A stretch of DNA of 64,000 nt from Pocillopora verrucosa. Lineage: Eukaryota; Cnidaria; Anthozoa; Scleractinia; Pocilloporidae. The notes under the pieces were generated by a model. The model worked only from the letters and a program-made list of their open reading frames with translations, had not been told where the DNA came from and made no database searches. Each line of letters begins with the position of its first letter. The stretch's first letter is position 1. A program made the translations under genes and the position numbers. The DNA lies in assembly GCF_036669915.1 (NCBI RefSeq), contig NC_089322.1:17204219-17268218 (forward strand), in the 5' to 3' direction. Shown piece after piece: positions 10,948 to 22,675 of this stretch.

Positions 10948-10996
10948 AACCGCAGACAGTTCGGCTTTAGTTCTCGCGCGGTCATTCGAAGTAAAC

Positions 10997-13900
10997 ATGG
11001 CGATGGGGAAGAGCAGTGTCGACCAGTTTTTTGATGATAAAGTCGAACAGGAAAAAGAATCAGAAACCTTGCAAAGAGCAGTACAAGTAAATGGTCGTTA
11101 TGTTGATCCTTGGGGTACCGCTCATATGCCATCATTGTTTCAGGTTCTTAGGTGGAAGATGACTGAGAAAAATGAACGAGGAGTTCGTGGAAGCTGGAAG
11201 GAACTGTTTCGTTTCAACACTGAGGTATTTTCTAAAAATAGTAATGCTCATCCATCTATCGTTGTTCTAAGTAATAAACTTTCATCGTGACAAACATGTT
11301 AAAAACATAAACTTGTTTAGTAGAAGGTGGATGAAATTGTTGTTGTAATATTTAATACTAATTGAAATTACGTAATGAGTCACTAAGTGTATTCATCTCA
11401 ATAACTGATCATATCCCTTGTCGCCAAGATTTCCGAATATTAACCCATACTTCATCATACACACAGTAACTGGATTAAAGAAAACCATTGAGTGCTTTAA
11501 CCCTTTAACTGACCAAAGATCTGATTGTCAATTCTCCCCTCTAGCTGCTTCACGTTTCCTTGTAAATAAGTTACAAGTTGGATAGAGTGACAAAAACAAT
11601 ACTTTACCATTGGGAAAACAGATTTGTTTTGCGATAGTATGGGGCAGTACGGAAATTTTACTAAAAGGAATATTTCTGTGATGTTTTGCTTTCTTGGTGA
11701 AATTGATGGTCGAACCTCGCAAATCTGCCGCATTTGAGTCTTAACACAAATTGAAAACCCGGCATTTGAAAGGTAATTTAATTTTACATCTGACCGATTT
11801 TTAAACAATATAACCTAATCAAGATCACGCCACTAATTACGTCTATTCTTCTTCGATGAAAAGCGCTACGTTTCGGTTGTCTGCACAAGAAACAATACTT
11901 TCGAACACTGTGTACACGGGGGATTACATGATTGACAGTTGGATTGACAGGCCTGCGTGAAGTTACGCATGCTCTCTTTCTCTTTTCTAGCTTATTTGCA
12001 TTTTCCCATGCAACGTTTTTCAATGGGCACGATTCTGTAATGCAAGAATTTGTTGTTACATCAAGATAACAACTTCTACCTGAAAAGTTTGAGTATTCTC
12101 ATTACATTTTTGCTGGACAATGTATGGATATTGTAGGGAGAAGTTACATGTGAATCACCTCTGGGAGTTAAAGGGTTGAGGACTACTTTGAATTGGAATA
12201 GAGTACATAAGGGTTTAATTAATACAGAAATCTCCTCTAGTCAAACTATTGAAATTTTTTTATTATCATTATCATTAGTATCATTTTTGTCATTGTTATT
12301 GTTATCACTGATTTCTTTTTGTTTCATTTTAACATTTTTCAAACAGGAGCTGGAGCAAAACCTTCCTGTCCTGACCCTCGACAGTACAGTTTTATCATCA
12401 CCTCCTTCAGATAATATTCAAGTGACCTGGCTTGGACATGCCAGTGTTCTTGTTCAAATGGATGGTTTTAATATTTTAGCTGACCCCATTCTCAACAGCT
12501 ACTGTGGACCCACACAATTATTCAGCATGACACGCTATAGACCTGCTCCCTGTACTGTAAATGAACTACCTAGAATCGACGCAGTATGCATCAGTCATGA
12601 CCACTACGACCATCTTGATGTAAAAACTGTCAAAGAACTTCATCAGAGGTTTGGAGATCAGCTTAAGTGGTATGTTCCTAATGGGCTAAAATCATGGATG
12701 GCAAGCAGCGGCTGTAAAAATGCTGTAGAACTTGAATGGTGGGAAGAGGCAGAGCTTTCAAAGAAAACTGATGCAGAAATTCAAAGCCACAGCACTGTTA
12801 AGTTTGTCTTCACACCAACACAACATTGGTGTCGTCGCTCAGCCACAGATAAAAACCAGGTGTTATGGGGAAGTTGGACTATCCTAGGGCCTAAGCACAG
12901 GTTCTTCTTTGCTGGTGATACTGGTTACTGTAAAGGATTCAAGCAGATTGGAAAACGCTTTGGACCATTTGATTTTGCAGCAATACCAATTGGTGCCTAC
13001 AAGCCAAGGTTGGGAAAGTCTATTTGTACTCTAATGGGAAAGACATAGCTCTGTTCACATTGCCTCTCTCTAAAAAGGAGTACATTAAGAAGACTGGGTT
13101 CTGAAGGGGAATGGGAGGGGGTGTAAATCCCATTTGGGATCCCAAACTTTGTTCAAATCCCGTTTTCCAGTCATTTTCTTATTGCTGTAGTTTACAACTT
13201 TCAATTGAATGTCTGTTGTGGTGCTAATTTCTTCATATTTTTCATAATTTTAACTTTTTTGCAGATGGTTTGCACAATTTGCACATGTTGATCCAAAAGA
13301 AGCTGTTTGTATTCATGAAGATGTTCAATCTCACTGTTCCTTAGGAATTCATTGGGGAACATTTCCCACCGGAAAAGAGGTATTGATACATCATTTTAAT
13401 TCTTCTATCTTCTAGGATCTCAGTTGAAATTCTCTCTTCTGAGTCCAATACATTCTTTCCCATTTTAATGCCTGAGTTGTACTTGTCTGGGAAGAATTGT
13501 AAAGAGGCCATTAAGCGTTTGATCTCTCCCTACCCTTAAAAGGTTAAATGTGTAAGTTATTTGACATTCACACATCAACAGTTTAACTAGAGAGCTGTTT
13601 TGCTTTATCAGTTATAGACATTGGAAGTGCTACTTATGTTAAAGTTGTCGTTTGTCAGAATTGGAAAGTTTCCAGTCTTTCCCAGCACCTGTACTCTATT
13701 AAGCTAACTTCCTCCAACTTTTATTGGTTTTTGTTTTCTCACAATCCTTTTGCATAAAATGTACTGATTTTGTAAGGAGAATTTACTTCATAATCATCAC
13801 TCTGGAGTTCAAAGGCTAATAAAAAGTAGGGAATAATTTCTGAAGTAAATTTACTGAGTGCAACAGAGGAGTTTGTGCCAATTTGATAATTCCACTGTTA

Positions 13901-14294
13901 AGAATTTCTGCAATTTTTGCAGATATTCCCTTTTTTGTGTTCAAGTGTGTGTCACTTCTTAGAAATAATGTTTTCAAATTCTGTTGTGCTTCTAAGTAGC
14001 TATCTGAGAAAATCTTTCTTGCAGCCATTGTCAAATTAAACAGCGGCACTAAGTCTTGTTTTCGCTTCGGAAAATGGAGATCAATAAGTCACCACAACAG
14101 ACACAGTTACAGTAACTGTTATAAGAACCATTTTTGGTTAATTACAGATTAATTTTTTATTCCATTTTCTTTTACTTACTTTGTAGCATTATATGGATCC
14201 ACCTAAAGATCTTAGTGAAGCACTCAAGGAAAAAGAAATACCAGAAGACAGCTTCTTTACCATGAAACATGGAGAAACCAGAGTCATAAAATGA
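10997..14294 (+). CDS. NAPEPLD: NAPE-hydrolysing phospholipase D, paralogue 1
   Basis: Four exons (10997-11224, 12347-13008, 13265-13379, 14187-14294) give 370 residues; the human enzyme has 393. It is a metallo-beta-lactamase-fold enzyme that releases N-acylethanolamines such as anandamide from N-acyl-phosphatidylethanolamine at membranes. The di-zinc ligands are visible: HDHYDH (H160, H162, D164, H165), H236 in QHWCRR, D267 in GDTGYC and H326 in IHWGTF. Spacing from H236 to H326 equals that in the human protein as remembered (253, 284, 343). The ATG at 10997 is the first in a CpG-rich 5' region. The exon 2 donor is AG|GTTGGG, weaker than in the sister copies. Intron 1 holds an interrupted MITE. 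A polyadenylation signal lies at 14796. Confidence 0.88.
11497..12179 (+). mobile_element. Family B MITE split by a 465-bp insertion
   Basis: The left part (11497-11577, TTAA then CCCTTTAAC and CTCCCCTCTAGCTGCTT) and the right part (12047-12179, AACTTCTACCTG to GGGTTGA) rejoin to a normal family B element when 11578-12046 is removed. It lies in intron 1 of NAPE-PLD1. Confidence 0.65.
11578..12042. mobile_element. Unidentified insertion inside a MITE
   Basis: 465 bp flanked by CAAG on both sides (11574-11577 and 12043-12046), consistent with a short target duplication. It has no obvious terminal inverted repeats and no recognisable protein. A short minus-strand frame encodes a Cys-rich peptide (ACQSNCQSCNPPCTQC) but has no other support. 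Its family is unknown. Confidence 0.4.
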
Positions 14295-14795
14295 AAAAAT
14301 GACAACCACAATTGAAAAGGGTACTGGGAAATTTCTGCTTAAAACTGGAGGATTGAAATCTTTAGTAAAGACCCAGTCTAAACAAAATTGCTTACAGAAT
14401 AAATTTTGATATTCATGATGAATTTTGGGTTCATAATAATTTTAAATTAGTTAACTCTGCCTTTTCCTTTGTTCCAGATTTTTTTAGTTCATTGAATTTA
14501 TTTTTATTTTCCATCACATATAAAAAAACAACAATTTACAACAACTGACTAAAAAAAAAACAAGAGATAAGCTAATTTAACTTTGTTCCAGTTTAAGTAC
14601 CATGGCCATATTGTAAACAAAGGAAATACAAAACTAGCTAATTTTAAATTACTTTGACCCAATGTCCTAAGGCTTTTAAACTACAACAAAATAAACATAT
14701 TGCTTAACTGTAATTTTTATCATTATTATTTTGGCATCTTAATTAAGGTCCAAGAAAAAAATTATGTAAATTTATATGAAAAATGCACTATGAAG

Positions 14796-14801
14796 AATAA
14801 A
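14796..14801 (+). terminator. Polyadenylation signal of NAPE-PLD1
   Basis: AATAAA about 500 bases after the stop at 14294, followed by T-rich sequence and TTTGTTGG. It is a plausible end of the NAPE-PLD1 transcript. Confidence 0.5.
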
Positions 14802-15399
14802 GATTTTATTTCATTTGTTGGAGATGAATCTGTGTTATCCAATAAATAGCTTTGTCACTTATGGGAGTAAACGGTTTAGATATGTGTAGGATTTCATTTA
14901 TAATAAATTGGTATACTGTTCTCTGCCAACTAAGAAAATATTACAAAATTTACATAGAACCTCGATATCTGCAAGATCTACCTTACGTGTTAGGAAGCTC
15001 ATTAGCTGACCTCAAGAAAGTCAGGATGATACAGAATGTGACACGAAAGTTGATGGAAGTTACCAAAAATATTCAAATTAACAACTAATCTAAACATTTT
15101 CATGGGTGAGGAGCCTAAAACATACTATGGATGAATTCGTTTGCTTGATCCTCGGAGCGACTCACGGTCGAAATATCTCACATTTCGACCGGAACATCCG
15201 TAAAAATATTGGAATTTTTCTACATCAGGATATTCCTGCACCAAAAATAACAAATCATTGGCGGAAAGTGCGTGGGAGGGTTGGAAAACACACACCGTCG
15301 ATTACTAGGCGCGCAAAGCATTCTAGAAAAACATCATTCATGTTGAGGCGTTCCTTCACTGCTGAGGCGTGACGTTTCAGCGTCTACATATTAACTGTA
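14802..15399. other. Spacer between NAPE-PLD1 and NAPE-PLD2
   Basis: Short open frames (14852-15088 and 15106-15372) show no recognisable domain and are not called. The right end becomes richer in CpG and leads into the predicted NAPE-PLD2 promoter. No repeat copy was identified here. Confidence 0.4.
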
Positions 15400-15535
15400 C
15401 CCGGCACAATTGAAAGCGGAAGTGTTGAACGAAGCAGGATTTATGCCTATCTCGACTTTTCTTCGAGTTTCATTTACACTGGGCTTGATCTAGTAAATCT
15501 TTGGAAGTTAAGCTTCTAAAACTCAATCGATAAAG
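15400..15535 (+). promoter_or_regulatory. Predicted promoter / 5' UTR exon of NAPE-PLD2
   Basis: An ETS-type core (GCGGAAGTG, about 15417) is followed by sequence ending in the strong donor AAAG|GTAAC at 15535/15536. The matching acceptor would be TTGAACAG at 17036, ten bases before the NAPE-PLD2 ATG. This implies a noncoding first exon and a 1.5-kb intron filled with MITEs and SINE remains. Confidence 0.4.
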
Positions 15536-15999
15536 GTAACATTTTATTATTTTTCTGTTTTCATATGTTTTCATGTCTTCGTCTGTGGAAAAAAAACTTT
15601 AAAAAATTGGGATTCATCTATTTCGCTCTGGTTTCTTTCTCTTGTCTCTGAAATCTAATTTTGCATTTAATTTTACGTGAAGAGCTGTTCTCACAGGTTT
15701 TTACAAAGAGAGTGAATGTATTCAGCAAAGCTGGTGTATAGAAAATGAATTAATTTCATATTCGGTCTTATAACTAGTTCTGATGACGTAAATTTACACC
15801 TACATAACCTTTTACGGTTTCAAGCCACATATTTCTTCCGTTTTTTATTTGAAACCAGTTGTATTCTAGAAATAATCGTTATTATCCGAACATGTGTTTC
15901 CTTCTACGTCAAAACAGGTGCCTATGTTGGTTCACTCTCAAGTAGGAGGGTTGACCACTCCCTGAAGGTTTCTGAGTCATCCTCTGTCATTTTTTCTAT

Positions 16000-16300
16000 C
16001 ATCCATTGTGCCTTGCAGGGGTCTTACATTCCCATGTTAACTGTGTTGTCTGCCAGTGCTTTAGAAATGAGTCAGGGCAGGAGCCTGTTACTAATGGGCT
16101 CTTGGTTACCACAGGTCCACCCTTAAACCTTGCTTTGTAATGGCTGAAATTCAAGTTTTGGCAGTGTTACTTTTTTGTCTTCTTTGGAAACATCCTTTAC
16201 TGTCACAGTGCCTTTCTTCATCCAAGAGTATAGATGGATACTGATAAACTGTTGTGGAATCCTGACAATCCAAAGGGAGACTTGTGACTGAATATCCCTT
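16000..16300 (+). repeat. Degenerate SINE remnant, family S2
   Basis: Contains the S2-type segment CACAGTGCCTTTCTTCATCC found in better copies at 17590-17830 (minus) and 18115-18330 (plus). Strongly diverged, with uncertain ends. Confidence 0.35.
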
Positions 16301-16456
16301 CACCCAAGGGTGTTAGTAATGCTTCACAGATTAGAGAATTCTGCTATTATGCAGAATTGACATACTGAATTTCCATTTCCTGAGCTTTTTTTTCCATCCA
16401 GAAGTGGAGAATATTCTCCAACCTTTTAACTTATAATTCTCCAGTCACCACCTTCC

Positions 16457-16654
16457 TTAACCCTTTAACTCAATGTAACTTCTCCCTATTATATCCACAC
16501 AGAATTTAGCAAACAGGTAACGAGAATACTCAAACTTATCAGGTAGAAGTTGTTATCTTGATCTAACACCAAATTCTTGTCACTGATTTAATAGGAAATG
16601 TGTAGCAGTAAGAGGGGAGAATTAACAATCAAATCTTGGGAGTTAAAGGGTTAA
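16457..16654 (-). mobile_element. piggyBac-like MITE, family B, well preserved
   Basis: 198 bp bounded by TTAA on both sides, with near-perfect ends (TTAACCCTTTAACT and AGTTAAAGGGTTAA). It is among the best preserved copies in the window and the best guide to the family B termini. It lies in the predicted 5' UTR intron of NAPE-PLD2. Confidence 0.8.
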
Positions 16655-16879
16655 TGCTTTAACCCCTAAGAGTGACTAGCTTTGAACTTCTCCCAACAGT
16701 ATCACCACTGAATGAAACATTTAAGTCTTGAGAATAAAGGAAATGATCACCAACTTAAGAATCTATTGATGGTTAAAACAAATTCCACTTATCAGCTCCT
16801 TAGTAATTTTTTGGAGTACAGCGTAAAGAATTTGATGCATATTGATTAATGAAAACTGCATCCTATCCTGAAGGGTTAA
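16651..16879 (+). mobile_element. piggyBac-like MITE, family A
   Basis: Adjoins the family B copy. Landmarks: ACCCCTAAGAGTGACTAGC, GAATAAAGGAAATGATCACC, TTATCAGCTCCTTAG. The right end is diverged, with GAAGGGTTAA at about 16870-16879. Confidence 0.65.
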
Positions 16880-17045
16880 ATAACATTACCTGACTAATTG
16901 CAAAATGGTAGAAATCCTTCTGTTCAGGAAAACTCTCAGTTCATTGTGCTTCTTTCTTAATGCAACAAATCATAGATTTGGCTTGGCTTATGTTACCCTT
17001 CTTATTTTTAAATCTCTTTATTTCCCCCTTGAACAGCTTCAAACT

Positions 17046-20000
17046 ATGGGCTCACAGCTAGAAAAACAAGATGACAAGATTGCAGGAAATGAAGAATACC
17101 CTGAAGCTAAAAGAGAAAATGGAATTTTAAAATACCTTGGGGAGGAACAAATCCATCAGGACTAACAGCACTGAAATGGTTCATGACTTCAACAAACAGA
17201 AGTGGTTTACCAGGATTCATGGTTTCAAGTTTCTATAATTATGACAATGAGGTGAACTGTCCAGCTCCTTTGAATTGAAGTGATTTTTTCTTTGGTGACG
17301 ATTTTTATATGATTTATTTAAAAACAAACACTAATAACATGATAACATGATTTCTCAGTGGGCAGGATGCAGCACTCCACCTGGTTGACTGTTTGCATCA
17401 TGTTCCAGGGGGAAACAATTAGCTCTGAAAGTGTCCCTTACCACCCCTGGGATGATTGAGCATTTGCACATTGTCAAGGATAACATTTTCAGGGATAAAA
17501 AACTGAGGGGAGATGGGGCAAGGGGTGGATTAACCTTCAGTTGATGACAAATATGACAAGTTCGGTGAGCTCATCCTAAATCACTAACGTAAAGCAACTA
17601 CAGGCATCAATGCCTTTTCAGGATGGGAAACTGATCCATCAAAGGTAACCTCCCCCAGCATTTTTTCCCATTTCCAAACAATTTCTGTGCACCCTTTTAC
17701 ATCCATTGATGGAGAGAGATTGCGTAAAAGTAAAGTGTCTTGTCTAGGAATGCAACCATAACAACCTGACAGGCGGTCCATCAGGGACCTTTGGATCCCA
17801 ACTCCAACATGTCAACCACTAGACTACCACAGTCACTATACTACTTGTTATATGCCTTACCTGTAGAGATGCTATGGCCTCAAGGTTAGCCCTTTAACCC
17901 CTGAGAGTGACTAACATTTAATTCCTCTTTACAACACACCCCTAAATCAAACATTAAGGTCATGAGAATATAGGAGATGATCACCAACTAAAGTGGCTCT
18001 CAATTGTTGAACAAATTCTCCTTGTTAGAACCTTGGGAAATGTCTAGAGAGTAGTATGGAGAATATGCATACTGATGTAAAGGGAGTAAAGTGTTAATGC
18101 ACTGGATTCTGGTTTGCAAGTTCCAAGCTCAAGAGCTGGCAGGGTCATTGTATTGCATTCTTGAACAAAACACTTTACTCCCACAGTGCCTCTCTTCACA
18201 GAAACGGGTACAGGTGAATTATTAGGAAAGCCTGATGAAATGCAGGGGGTAACCTTGTGATAAGCTGGCATTCCTTCCAGGAGGGAGTATTACTCCTAGT
18301 CACTTCATTTTACAGAAACCAGGACTAACTCTGGCTGGATGAGCCATTTAGCTTGCTTACAAATGTAACCTTACCCTGCTTACCTTCATGTGTCACCTTG
18401 TATGTTGATAAACTTTTATTTTCCCGCTACAACTAAAACAGCAATTGGTTGAGATCCTACTTAGTCCTACCTTAACTCCAAATGTAATGTATAGGACACT
18501 TTGTTTTATTCTTTATAGGAATTAAACACCAATCTCCCAGTTCTGTCTCCAAACAAAGCTGCTTTAAATTCTCCTCCACCTGATGGTCTTCAAGTCACCT
18601 GGATTGGTCATGCCACTGTCCTGGTACAGATGGACGGTCTCAATATTCTCACAGACCCAGTCTTTAACAGCTACTGTGGAATGACTCGCATGGTAGGTGT
18701 GAAACGGTATCGTCCCCTCCCTTGCACTGTGGATGAACTTCCTGACATTGATGCTGTGTGTATCAGCCATAACCATTATGATCATCTTGATCACACAACT
18801 GTCTGTGATTTAAACAAGAAGTTTGGTAACAAAATCCATTGGTATGTGCCAATGGGGCTTCATAAATGGATGTCAGACTGTGGCTGTGAAAATGTTGTAG
18901 AACTTCAGTGGTGGGATGAACATTCTCATCCTAAATTCACAGATCAGGACAAAGCAGTCAAGTTTGCTTTTACTCCAGCACAACACTGGTGTCGCAGAGG
19001 GATAAATGACAACAACAAGGTTCTTTGGGGAAGTTGGTCAATCATTGGTCCACAACACAGATTTTTCTTTGCCGGTGACACTGGTTACTGTCACATCTTT
19101 AAACAAATAGGCAAGCGATATGGTCCATTTGATCTGGCAGCTATACCTATTGGAGCGTATGCACCAAGGTATGGTGTAAAACCTTTAAAATGCTTATTTA
19201 TTCTTAGGAAGGCAAAACGCACACCAACTGTAGCACACTGTTTTAAGTGTCACATACCTCTACAGTGAAGTTTGTGCCAAATTATTTGAGTCAAGTCTGA
19301 AACACCTGAGGGGCATAGAAAATACCCCTGCTCACATTTAGAAATATCACTTCAAGGAAAGCCCTTTTGCAAAGATTTTGTTGAACATTTAAATCAGTAT
19401 ATTACCCCTGACAGTACTTGATTTTCTATGTTGAAATGTTTGTTCTGAATGATCCTGTTTACTAAGTTTTGCTCAATTATTGATATTGAAAGTGTAAAGT
19501 TGGACTTTTGCTTTCTTGAAAGAGGGCTTATGCAGTTCCAACATGTTGATCCTCAAGAAGCAGTTGAGATACATGAAGATGTCCAATCAAACTTCTCTCT
19601 TGGCATTCATTGGGGAACCTTTAATTTGTCATATGAGGTCAGTAGTGTCCTTCTGATTTCAGATGAAATTTTTTCCTAGTGTGAGACAGGAAGGTGCAAT
19701 GGCTATTGATTAGCCCACTGGTCACCAGATCAGCAGGGCAGGGTTTGAGCCCTGAACAGGTGACTGTAGTTTATTTGCATGCAAGCAATGGACACTCATC
19801 ACTTTTCTTCACCTTGGGGTACACATAGGTAACTAACAAACCATTTAGGAAACCTTGAAAATTTGATGGGCGGGAGGGGGGGAGTGGAAAGAGGGGTAAC
19901 TTTTTCTGTACTAGCATCCATTATGATTCAGGAGCACCACTCTTAATAACAGGGTTCATACAGGTCCTGGAAAACCTGGAAATCTTCTTAATTCAAGCAA

Positions 20001-20478
20001 TAACATTTTCAGAACTCACATTTTAAGAAATGTATGTAGAATGTAAAGAGAATTGATTCTAAAATCTTGCGAATGAAAGGGTTTATGGTGAAATTTGGTA
20101 CAAACCCTGTAGTTACTTGGTGCTGCAGAAACTGAGTTAAGAAATGTATAGAGAACAGTATGGAGAATATGCCTACTGATCGATGTTAGGGAGTAAAGGG
20201 TTAAGATGGTGATAACATAAAGTTATGTCATGCTGATGGTAAGGTTGACAATTAGTCATATACAGAATTAAAATTTCAATGACCATAATTTTAGTTCTTT
20301 TTGTTTGCAGCATTATCTTGACCCACCAAAAGAACTGAGTACAACACTGGACAGAAAAGGAATTCCACAAACAGAATTTCACACCATAAAACATGGAGAG
20401 ACCAAAGTTATCACAAGTGAAGTTACAAAACAGGCTCAAGCACGACGCAGTGCTGTTGTCTTTGAATCCTCGCACTAA
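17046..20478 (+). CDS. NAPEPLD: NAPE-PLD paralogue 2, frameshift in first coding exon
   Basis: Exons 17046-17251, 18519-19168, 19523-19637 and 20311-20478. Exons 2-4 are intact and encode HNHYDH, QHWCRR, GDTGYC and IHWGTF, the full di-zinc set. Exon 1 starts well ([20 protein letters not shown]) but after NG only 11 bases precede the PWGG codons, where the sister copies have 12. The reading frame therefore slips and stops at 17165. The rest of the exon, in the other frame, has the expected [16 protein letters not shown] and ends in frame with exon 2. This is either a real one-base deletion or a sequencing error in a run of T and A (about 17119-17130). The intact catalytic exons argue for a recent event or an error. 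The C-terminus extends about 14 residues beyond paralogue 3. Confidence 0.8.
17590..17830 (-). repeat. tRNA-derived SINE, family S2
   Basis: Minus strand: an A-box-like GGTAGTCTAGTGGTTGACA head, then GACAAGACACTTTACTTTTA and a tail resembling GGTTACCTTTGATGG and TCCCATCC. The plus-strand copy at 18115-18330 shares the middle and tail. It lies in intron 1 of NAPE-PLD2. Confidence 0.5.
17886..18097 (+). mobile_element. piggyBac-like MITE, family A
   Basis: 212 bp with near-consensus ends (CCCTTTAACCCCTGAGAGTG to AGTGTTAA), in NAPE-PLD2 intron 1. Contains AAGGTCATGAGAATATAGG and ATGGAGAATATGCATACTGA. Confidence 0.75.
18115..18330 (+). repeat. SINE remnant, family S2
   Basis: Middle and tail of the S2 family: CACTTTACTCCCACAGTGCC, GGGGGTAACCTTGTGATAAG and TTCCAGGAGGGAGTA. 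The tRNA-like head is degraded. It lies in NAPE-PLD2 intron 1, just after a family A MITE. Confidence 0.45.
19695..19920 (+). repeat. Degenerate tRNA-derived SINE
   Basis: Starts with a weak A-box-like segment and has a B-box-like GGGTTTGAGCCCTGAA, followed by S2-like sequence (CACTTTTCTTCACC) and a G-rich tail. It lies in NAPE-PLD2 intron 3. Confidence 0.35.
20105..20204 (+). mobile_element. Family A MITE, right-end fragment
   Basis: Only the right part is present (GAAATGTATAGAGAACAGTA to GGGAGTAAAGGGTTAA). It lies in NAPE-PLD2 intron 3, about 107 bp before the last exon. Confidence 0.55.
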
Positions 20479-21283
20479 AAATAAATGTCTACAAAAAAAA
20501 TAGTAACTTAGTATTAACCAGGCATGAGGGCTATTCTGGGGAATATTTGCCAGAGGTTGTGACAGTACAGACCAATAAGTGCAGTGAGGTCTGTATGAAA
20601 ATGACCAAGGACTATAATTCCCCTGTGCAACTCGAGCAAGCAAGGTTAATAACTAATTTATTTATGGCACCCAAACCAAACTTGTTTATTTTTAGTTTGC
20701 TGGCTTGCAAGAACAAAAATACATGGTTTATGGCTGTATATTAAGGTCTGTATAGCAAACTCTGGAACAAGTAAGAACCCATTAAAACACTGGTTTACCT
20801 CAAGACTACAATGCCATTTAATAATTAATTAATACAGAAGATATCATAGATATATATTCCCTTTTTGTGAGGGGTCAAGTTTGAAGAGTTTGTAGATTAT
20901 AGTGCTTGAACTGTTATGAATCTAAAAATGTGTACAGTTGGAGATTTACTAAAGGTCATCCAGGAAAAATATTGTTTGCATGAGACAAAACAAATATTTG
21001 AGGATTTGAAAATGTTGATTCGCTCTTTAAGAGCTTTGAATTATCTCAAATTCTAATTGTTATTATTATCAAATCAGTTGTTAGGATGGTTTTATATGAT
21101 AGATAACCTGTTTAGAGACAACTTTTTAAGATAAAATTGAAACAATTCCTCATCAGGTATTCATATTGGTTTAAAAGTTTTGAATTAGATATTTTTTGTC
21201 TTAAAAATTTTAATGCTAGTTTATTTATATATTTATTTTGTTCCCAATTGGCACCAACTGCTCTGTAGTGTTATGTGATGCTT

Positions 21284-21289
21284 AATAAA
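21284..21289 (+). terminator. Polyadenylation signal, likely NAPE-PLD2
   Basis: AATAAA about 800 bases after the NAPE-PLD2 stop at 20478, followed by T-rich sequence. The interval 20479-21283 holds no other recognised feature and is probably 3' UTR. Confidence 0.4.
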
Positions 21290-22465
21290 GTTTCTTACCA
21301 ACCCAAGCTAGGCAGATTGATGAATGCATTTTTCTTATTGAGATTACATAAAGATAAATTAATTTATGCTTTGAATGCTGCAGGTCATCCCCACAACTAA
21401 AAGCCAAATGAAAAAACTGCAAATTCAAACTAGCTAGACTGGATCATTAGCATTTTTACACACTAAGTACACACAACTTGTTTCTCTTTTGAATTCTAAC
21501 TGACTTATAAAGTCTTTTTCCCCATTGGCTGTACTAATTACTGTTTTATAAAGAAACAAATTGTTTTACACCAACACCTTTTCAACAAGCAGCATGTCTC
21601 TCTTTGCAAAGACCACTGCTGGGAGCAAAACCAGTGTGACAGAAGTTTAATACCATTCTTGACAATTCCTGCTAGAAGTTCCTTGGAAAGCAAAGGGGCC
21701 AGAGATGGAAAAATTTAGGTGGGTAACTGAAATCCATTTCCCAAGATATACTTTGTCCAAATTTCATCGTTATTCTTATTCTATTTTTAGGCCATCTTAT
21801 TATCTGCCACTTATTTTTCGCCTCTTTTTTTTCTCTACTTCCCAAATTTTTACCGAGTGGAACCTGGGAACACTCCGGCGAAATTTTCAACTCTAGGCCC
21901 TTCGGCCGTTCACTTTCAAAATGGCGGTCGGAGTTGCTAGATTCATGGAACCACATTTTGTAAGTTGATTTGTCTGACGCAAGTATGCTGCGGAAGCTCG
22001 GTAGAAGAGGTTTCTTACACTTTCACAATACAGATTTGATTCGCTCCGCCGTTATTAGAAGCTCTGAGGGAATCTCTCTCCACGGAAGGTAGTATACAAA
22101 CACCTGAGTTGCTCGTACTATTTTTGCAAAGACTTGTATGACGTTAGACGAACTGTTGCTCCTTTGAACAGAGACGAAAGCAGGCAGGGTAAAGACACTA
22201 ATCAGTGTATGCTGTTGTGTCGTATCTTTAAGAATGCGTTCATCATGGGAATAGATCGACACGACTGCATGACCGTATGTTTACTATGGATACCGGTATT
22301 AATGTTGTGAAATATATTTATTAAGTGATGTAAATATTGATTTAAGTGTGCTGTAAGTTGTGACTGTATAACCGGAATATCGATAGATTTAACATTTATA
22401 TTCCGCGATTATCATGTCTCAGAGATCTAGGAAGCCCATTACTTAGGAGCTTCTAGAGAGGACAA
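21290..22465. promoter_or_regulatory. Spacer with probable NAPE-PLD3 promoter
   Basis: Around 21880-21960 the sequence is CpG-richer and contains TCAAAATGGCGGTCGGAG (a YY1-like AAAATGGCGG site overlapping an ATG at 21921) and a strong donor TTTT|GTAAGT at 21959/21960. It is a reasonable first exon for NAPE-PLD3. However, 39 coding bases from that ATG would end in phase 0, while the next exon needs phase 2, so the link is unproven. Open frames on the opposite strand show no recognisable domain. Confidence 0.35.
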
Positions 22466-22675
22466 TTAAGCTTTTGACCTCATAGTGATGAGCATCCAAT
22501 TTCTCTCCACAATATCACCCCTGAAGCAAATATTGAGGTCACGAGAATAAATGAAATGATCACCAACTAAGGACACTCTTTATTTTTAATCAATTTCTCC
22601 TTGTTGACTTTGTATAAAATGTATAGAGAATAGTAGGGAGAATTTGCTTACTGATGTTAGGGTGTAAGGGGTTAA
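22466..22675 (+). mobile_element. piggyBac-like MITE, family A
   Basis: 210 bp with TTAA at both edges, upstream of NAPE-PLD3. Contains TTCTCTCCACAATATCACCC and GAGAATTTGCTTACTGATG. Its right end has been duplicated in tandem (see 22640-22737). Confidence 0.7.

Larger units (their letters stand above)
10115..10996. promoter_or_regulatory. Head-to-head spacer, receptor and NAPE-PLD1
   Basis: 882 bp separate the receptor ATG (minus) from the NAPE-PLD1 ATG (plus), so promoters and 5' UTRs of both must lie here or overlap. Most of it is taken up by the foldback-like element at 10314-10947. A GC-rich segment with several CpGs at about 10200-10340, and a CpG-rich segment just before 10997, are the likeliest core promoter regions. 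No TATA box was found. Confidence 0.4.

Noticed and set aside
21921-21959. ATG exon MAVGVARFMEPHF as the start of NAPE-PLD3
   Set aside because: Good Kozak-like context and donor, but it ends in phase 0 while the next recognised exon needs phase 2. Left as a promoter or 5' exon candidate only.
21672-22262. Minus-strand open frames near the probable NAPE-PLD3 promoter
   Set aside because: Composition follows the promoter-like sequence, with no recognisable protein and no consistent splice sites.
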